This document shows, one piece after another, positions 60,037 to 64,000 of a stretch of DNA of 64,000 nt. The stretch's first letter is position 1. Each line of letters starts with the position of its first letter. The notes beneath the pieces are model-generated. The model made no database searches, was not told the DNA's origin, and saw only the letters and a list, made by a program, of their open reading frames with translations. A program made the position numbers and the translations under genes. Origin of the DNA: Phaeocystidibacter sp965659725 (GTDB lineage: Bacteria; Bacteroidota; Bacteroidia; Flavobacteriales; Schleiferiaceae); contig CBFHXG010000009.1 of the NCBI GenBank assembly GCA_965659725.1, forward strand, positions 14,319 through 78,318. Reading direction: 5' to 3'.

Positions 60037-60392
60037 GGTAGAAGAATTTGGTCAAAGGTCTGAAATTCCGTGGAACTCTGACGTTGTTAATATCATCAAC
60101 ATAAGTTGTTAATTACGGTTGATAACCATGGAGAATGAAATGAAAACTTTTCCTTGATTATACCAAAAGAAAAATTCAAATGATCAAACTTTTTCATTCC
60201 CACAAGCGTAAAGGTGAGTGAGTTTTGATGCTTTCATCAACCGATGACCGGCGGTTATTAACCATCGTTCACCATGAAAGATTTCAAACTTACCCTTACC
60301 TTCACGATATGCACAATTGTGAATAGTTTCGGCTATAGTTCTGATAATCAAACCAAGTAAGTCTATTCCTACGTTGATAAGGTGTGAACAAA
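60037..60392. other. AT-rich intergenic region between rpiB and the MORN-repeat gene
   Basis: This 356-nt gap separates two divergent genes. It has repeated GTTGTTAAT / GTTGATAAC / GTTATTAAC-type words, no strong terminator and no perfect DnaA box (TTATCCACA). It continues into a very AT-rich stretch at 60452-60515 (ATATATACTACTATAG and TTTATATATATAG) inside the first codons of the next gene. It contains one 28-codon ORF (60274-60360). A role as promoter region is certain; a role in replication is speculative. Confidence 0.5.
60274..60360 (+). CDS. Possible 28-residue peptide with signal-peptide look
   Basis: ATG 60274 to TAA 60360 encodes MKDFKLTLTFTICTIVNSFG plus eight residues. It has a basic start, a hydrophobic middle and a polar end. 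It ends 32 nt before the MORN gene. It could be a leader ORF, a remnant of a secreted protein, or chance. Confidence 0.25.
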   Translation: MKDFKLTLTFTICTIVNSFGYSSDNQTK

Positions 60393-61985
60393 ATGACGCT
60401 ACATATAAATCCTAAGCTCTTCACTAAAACTTTTCCCCGTTTTCAACAGACCATATATACTACTATAGATTCTTTATTAAAGAGATTTATATATATAGTA
60501 TTATCGATTGTTAGTTTCTCAGTTTACGCTCAAGAGGACAGCTTAGAGTTCATTCAATATCGATTTGATGATGGAACCATTTCGAGTGAAGGCTATTTGA
60601 ATAATGGTGTACCAGATGGATATTGGAAGAGCTACTACCCTACTGGAATTCTAAAAGCAGAGGGAAATCGCGATAGCACCAAGCTCGACGGTGCCTGGAA
60701 ATTCTACAATGAGGAAGGCGTTCTACAATCTGTTATTCGCTATACAGATGGCATCAAGAACGGTGTAAGAGAGACGTGGCGAGATTCCTGTTTGATCGCA
60801 GCGGAGCCTTACGTCAACGATAGGCAGGAAGGTTTATCAAAATACTATTACCCCGATGGAACGTTGCGCAGACAAGTTCCCTTTTCTGATGGAAGAGAAC
60901 AAGGGCGTGGTTTCCATTTTCGTCCAGATAGCGTGGTAGATGTGATCCTTACCTACAAATCTGGGGTACTGACCAATGAACAAGAGATCAACAGGACGAA
61001 TAGGTTAGGTTTGAAACAAGGTGTTTGGATGGAATTCTATCCGAATATGAATGTGAGGGTTGAAGGTACTTACAAGGATGATCTCAAGCATGGCTTCTGG
61101 AAATATTACAGAAGAGATGGCAACTTGATCCGCATTGAGCGGTGGATCATGGGTGTATTGCAGGTGGACGATAAAGAGACTGCAAACATCGAGGTTAGAA
61201 GGGAGATCCACCCAAGCACTGGAGCAATGGCCAGCATAGGATCCTATCAGAATGGAGTGAAGGAAGGTGTGCATCAAACCTTTGATGAAAATGGAGAACC
61301 CATTGGTGCAGAGCTGTTTTCGAATGGAATCCTTTTAGCAAAAGGTAGGTACGATGACCGCGGTAGAAAGCAAGGAAAATGGGAATACTTCTATGAAGAC
61401 GGAACCCTGAAAGCCACGGGTAATTACGTAGATGATTTCAAGAATAACGAGTGGAAATATTACTTCCAAGATAGCACCTTAGAACAAAGGGGAAGATACA
61501 TTTTGGACGCTCCCGATGGAACTTGGAAGTGGTTCTTCAACGATGGAAATATCAGGAAAGAACAGCAATTTGTGGATGGATTGGAAAGCGGACCTGTACT
61601 GGAATGGAATGATTCCAATCAGGTGATCGTAGAGGGCCAGTTCATTGATGGATTGAAGACAGGAATATGGAAATACACCAATCACAATGTCCTTGAGACC
61701 GGCGAATTCGTGCAGGGTGAAAGGGATGGAACTTGGACGATAAGGTGGTCGGATATCGATCAGATTCAGCTGAAAGCGGAATGGCAGAATGGAGTTTTGA
61801 ACGGTTGGTATACCCGATTCTACAAGAATGGAGAAATGAGGGAGAGAGGGAGATATGCCGGTGGAGAACGTGACGGACTTTGGGAATTCTTTGCGGAAAA
61901 TGGAGCGAGGATAGTAACGGTTGAATATGAGAATGGCGAGGAGATAAAGTACAACGGAGATAGATTGAGCAATGAAAGAAGATGA
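60393..61985 (+). CDS. Secreted MORN-variant (YwqK-type) repeat protein
   Basis: The product has 530 residues from ATG 60393 (a GTG at 60384 is also in frame). An unusually long leader ends in RFIYIVLSIVSFSVYAQ, a signal-peptide h-region with an AQ cleavage site. It is followed by about 16 copies of a 22-24-residue MORN_2 repeat: G-x-x-x-G-x-W-K-x-Y-x-x-x-G-x-L-x-x-x-G-x-Y (for example GVPDGYWKSYYPTGILKAEG, GRKQGKWEYFYEDGTLKATG). No other domain is present. Such repeats occur in exported proteins of unknown role in Bacteroidota. The stop overlaps the Nudix start by 14 nt. Confidence 0.9.
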   Translation: MTLHINPKLFTKTFPRFQQTIYTTIDSLLKRFIYIVLSIVSFSVYAQEDSLEFIQYRFDDGTISSEGYLNNGVPDGYWKSYYPTGILKAEGNRDSTKLDGAWKFYNEEGVLQSVIRYTDGIKNGVRETWRDSCLIAAEPYVNDRQEGLSKYYYPDGTLRRQVPFSDGREQGRGFHFRPDSVVDVILTYKSGVLTNEQEINRTNRLGLKQGVWMEFYPNMNVRVEGTYKDDLKHGFWKYYRRDGNLIRIERWIMGVLQVDDKETANIEVRREIHPSTGAMASIGSYQNGVKEGVHQTFDENGEPIGAELFSNGILLAKGRYDDRGRKQGKWEYFYEDGTLKATGNYVDDFKNNEWKYYFQDSTLEQRGRYILDAPDGTWKWFFNDGNIRKEQQFVDGLESGPVLEWNDSNQVIVEGQFIDGLKTGIWKYTNHNVLETGEFVQGERDGTWTIRWSDIDQIQLKAEWQNGVLNGWYTRFYKNGEMRERGRYAGGERDGLWEFFAENGARIVTVEYENGEEIKYNGDRLSNERR

Positions 61986-62526
61986 TTCTCATTGGACGCG
62001 TTTAAGCAGAGATACGGTCTATGATAATCCTTGGATACAAGTTCATCACGACGAAGTTGAAAATCCCAATGGAGGCAAAGGGATCTACGGAGTAATTCAT
62101 TTCAAGAACTACGCGATTGGCATCTTACCTGTTGATGAAAATGGCTGGACGTGGTTAGTGGGACAAAGGCGCTATCCATTGGACTACTACAGCTGGGAAA
62201 TTCCTGAAGGAGGTGGAAAGATAGGAGCATCAATCTTAGATTCTGCAAAGAGAGAATTAGCAGAAGAAGTAGGTTTAGAAGCAGCCAGTTGGCGAGAAAT
62301 GTTGCGCTCTGAAACGAGCAATAGTGCTACCGATGAACGAGCTATCTTCTATTTGGCAACAGACCTATCACCTGCAAAGGAGATCGAAATGGATAAAACA
62401 GAGAAACTTCAGATCCGTCATCTGCCATTATCAGAAGCCATACAACTCATGGATGAAGGTAAGATAACCGATAGCTTATCTGTTATAGCCTTAATGTGGG
62501 CTGCGCGTCATATACTTCCAAAATGA
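61972..62526 (+). CDS. Nudix hydrolase, ADP-ribose pyrophosphatase type
   Basis: The product has 184 residues. The Nudix box is EGGGKIGASILDSAKRELAE then EVGL: the REL-x-EE-x-G core is complete, but the first Glu of the Gx5E part is Ala. The upstream WTRLSRDTVYDNPWIQVHHD and YPLDYYSWEIPEGG fit the ADP-ribose group. It probably hydrolyses ADP-ribose or a related nucleotide sugar. It overlaps the SDR gene by 4 nt. Confidence 0.9.
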   Translation: MKEDDSHWTRLSRDTVYDNPWIQVHHDEVENPNGGKGIYGVIHFKNYAIGILPVDENGWTWLVGQRRYPLDYYSWEIPEGGGKIGASILDSAKRELAEEVGLEAASWREMLRSETSNSATDERAIFYLATDLSPAKEIEMDKTEKLQIRHLPLSEAIQLMDEGKITDSLSVIALMWAARHILPK

Positions 62527-63569
62527 ATAATGAGTCGCTTAGAATTGCTGTTACGGGGGCCACAGGCTACATAGCTTCTTGGGTGGTAAAGAAATTATTG
62601 GATCGTGGTCATGTGGTCCATGGAACGGTACGGAATCTAAACGATCAGGAAAAGCTAGCACATATCCTTAAACAGCAAGTGTATCACGAGGGTAGACTGC
62701 ATCTTTTCAAAGCTGATCTGTTGAAGGGAGGCTTTGAAAAGGCGTTCAAGGATTGTGATATTGTCATCCACATGGCATCCCCCTTTTTGATCGGTAAGAT
62801 ATACGATGCGCAAAGCCAATTGGTGGATCCTGCTTTACGTGGAACAGAAAATGTATTGAATGCGGTGAACGCAACACCCAGTGTTAATAAGGTTATACTG
62901 ACGAGTAGTGTAGTATCGCTCTACAACGATTCTAAAGAGGCTAAACAAAAGCCTAACAAGACGTTCACTCCAGCTGATTGGAATGAAGGTGCTACGCCGA
63001 ATTATCAACCCTACAATTATTCGAAGACCATAGCGGAAAAGAAGGCTTGGGATATCCATTCTCAGCAAAATAGATGGTCGTTGACTACGGTGTGTCCTGG
63101 TTTCGTCATGGGACCTAGTTTATCAAAAGACCCAACTTCAGCGAGTATTCAATTTGCACTTCAAATGCTGACAGGTGAACATAAAATCGGCGCTCCGCGC
63201 CTTTCCTATGGGTTCGTGGATGTTCGTGACGCTGCAGAAACACATGTTCATGCTGCCTTACAGGAACATTCAGAGGGAAGGTATATTACCGTGAATGAGG
63301 TCCACAGTCTTTTAGAGGTAGCAGAAATCATGCAGGATGTCACGGAACACACGGAATATCCGCTTCCGAGCCGAGAATTGCCGAACTGGCTGGTTACATT
63401 GGTTGCACCTACGAAGGGATTTTCAGCAAAGATGATGCGAAGGAACTTGGGTTACACATTTCACTTTGATACGAGCAAGACCAAAAATGAGCTTGGGGTA
63501 TATTATCGGAAAATGGATGAAACCTTTCGTGATATGATCAATCAAATGGAGCGCGACGATATAGTCTAG
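62523..63569 (+). CDS. Extended SDR, dihydroflavonol-4-reductase-like NAD(P)-dependent enzyme
   Basis: The product has 348 residues from MNNESLRIAVTGATGYIASW; nine upstream in-frame residues overlap the Nudix gene and are not conserved. The Rossmann motif is GATGYIA (last Gly replaced by Ala, common in this group). DIVIHMASPF, VILTSSVVSLYND (Ser) and YNYSKTIAEKKAW (catalytic Tyr and Lys) complete the active site. It likely reduces an aldehyde or ketone; the substrate is unknown. The 3' end overlaps the convergent GSCFA gene by 4 nt. Confidence 0.92.
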   Translation: MNNESLRIAVTGATGYIASWVVKKLLDRGHVVHGTVRNLNDQEKLAHILKQQVYHEGRLHLFKADLLKGGFEKAFKDCDIVIHMASPFLIGKIYDAQSQLVDPALRGTENVLNAVNATPSVNKVILTSSVVSLYNDSKEAKQKPNKTFTPADWNEGATPNYQPYNYSKTIAEKKAWDIHSQQNRWSLTTVCPGFVMGPSLSKDPTSASIQFALQMLTGEHKIGAPRLSYGFVDVRDAAETHVHAALQEHSEGRYITVNEVHSLLEVAEIMQDVTEHTEYPLPSRELPNWLVTLVAPTKGFSAKMMRRNLGYTFHFDTSKTKNELGVYYRKMDETFRDMINQMERDDIV

Positions 63570-64000
63570 CTCATTTTCATAAGATCGTTCAATCTCATTT
63601 TTTCATCTCTCCAGTCCGCGTAAGGCCAACGTTGCATCCAGGTGTGCAGTTTGTTTTCCATGCTTTTTAGGTGTGCATCAAAGGACGCTCCGGAGGTAAC
63701 TCTTGGTCGATGCCACAGAGCCTTTCTAAAGGACTCAAATGCCTTCAACGACTCCATGGTGTGCTCGTTAATGAAGGTGGCTTGAAAGTGCTCCCATACG
63801 TATTCAATCGCTTGTTCGGATGGGTGGGTAAGTGTACTATCGAAGAATCGGTAATCACGCAGGTCGTCGATCAGCAATTCATAGGATGGATAATAGCTAC
63901 ATTGAGCCACTTCATTTGCTAGGGTGTGGGCCAATTCAATGAGTCTGGCTTTGCTTCTATTATTTTCAATGAGACCACTTCGCAGATGTCGAACGGGACT
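63566..64000 (-). CDS. GSCFA-domain protein, C-terminal part
   Basis: The frame is open to the right edge, so only the last 144 residues are seen. SPVRHLRSGLIENNRSKARL, then CSYYPSYELLIDDLRDYRFF and THPSEQAIEYVWEHFQATF are the family's C-terminal motifs (SGNH/GDSL-like hydrolase group). The G-S-C-F-A start is outside the window. A TTG at 63934 is not the start. Function is not established for the family. Confidence 0.88.
   Translation of the reverse strand, partial: SPVRHLRSGLIENNRSKARLIELAHTLANEVAQCSYYPSYELLIDDLRDYRFFDSTLTHPSEQAIEYVWEHFQATFINEHTMESLKAFESFRKALWHRPRVTSGASFDAHLKSMENKLHTWMQRWPYADWRDEKMRLNDLMKMS

Noticed and set aside
62831..62846. TGCTTTACGTGGAACA as a third parS site (and a similar 13/16 match near 59038)
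   Set aside because: Only 14/16 with a broken CACGTG core (TACGTG) and inside coding sequence; chance likely.

Overview
The window looks like chromosome of a marine-type Bacteroidota, most likely the Flavobacteriia/Cryomorphaceae side. Three things point there. Type IX secretion (T9SS) markers are present: an sprE/porW-like lipoprotein, a 3.8-kDa-scale 3,759-residue surface protein with SprB repeats and a gliding-type C-terminal domain, and an orphan sorting tail. Several genes carry the Bacteroidota -7 promoter element TAnnTTTG. Gene neighbourhoods are typical of the phylum (rnc / IPExxxVDY / pyk; DUF4175 / ybeY / mnmG; atpBEFHAG without atpDC). No rRNA, tRNA, CRISPR array, prophage or complete insertion sequence was found.

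Layout. 1-4.4 kb: end of rseP, a palindromic dispersed repeat, then an ECF sigma / membrane beta-barrel / lipoprotein operon. 4.6-9.2 kb: a membrane protein, then a metal locus (ZIP transporter, DtxR-family repressor, divergent TonB receptor) with a compact shared control region. 9.2-20.5 kb: one giant adhesin gene of 44 tandem SprB-type units, including an exact 3 x 693-nt higher-order amplification. 20.6-24 kb: a decaying segment with two genes interrupted by in-frame TGA codons, an intact receiver protein, an orphan T9SS tail and a second copy of the dispersed repeat. 24-28.6 kb: S4 protein, esterase, a four-helix-bundle gene between inverted 8-mer arrays, crotonase, SIMPL protein and histidine kinase. 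28.7-37.7 kb: ATP synthase genes reading on from sprE and bactofilin. 37.8-49.5 kb: housekeeping genes (M23 peptidase, rnhA, purN, acpP-fabF-rnc-pyk, pheS, cvpA, pgk, DNA polymerase III delta'). 49.6-56 kb: methyltransferase, mnmG, ybeY and DUF4175, with a parS-like site on each side of mnmG. 56-64 kb: a TPR kinase with a degraded ATP-binding domain plus its regulator and a lipoprotein, then rpiB, a MORN-repeat protein, Nudix, SDR and the end of a GSCFA gene.

The observations most worth following up are the two 15/16 parS matches around mnmG (chromosome segregation, probably origin-proximal), the three in-frame TGA codons in two adjacent genes, the repeat-flanked four-helix-bundle gene, the paired REP/MITE-like palindromes, the triplet amplification in the adhesin, and the TPR pseudokinase system. 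No wholly new multi-gene defence or biosynthetic system could be recognised. All homology statements come from reading motifs and from family knowledge; no database was searched.
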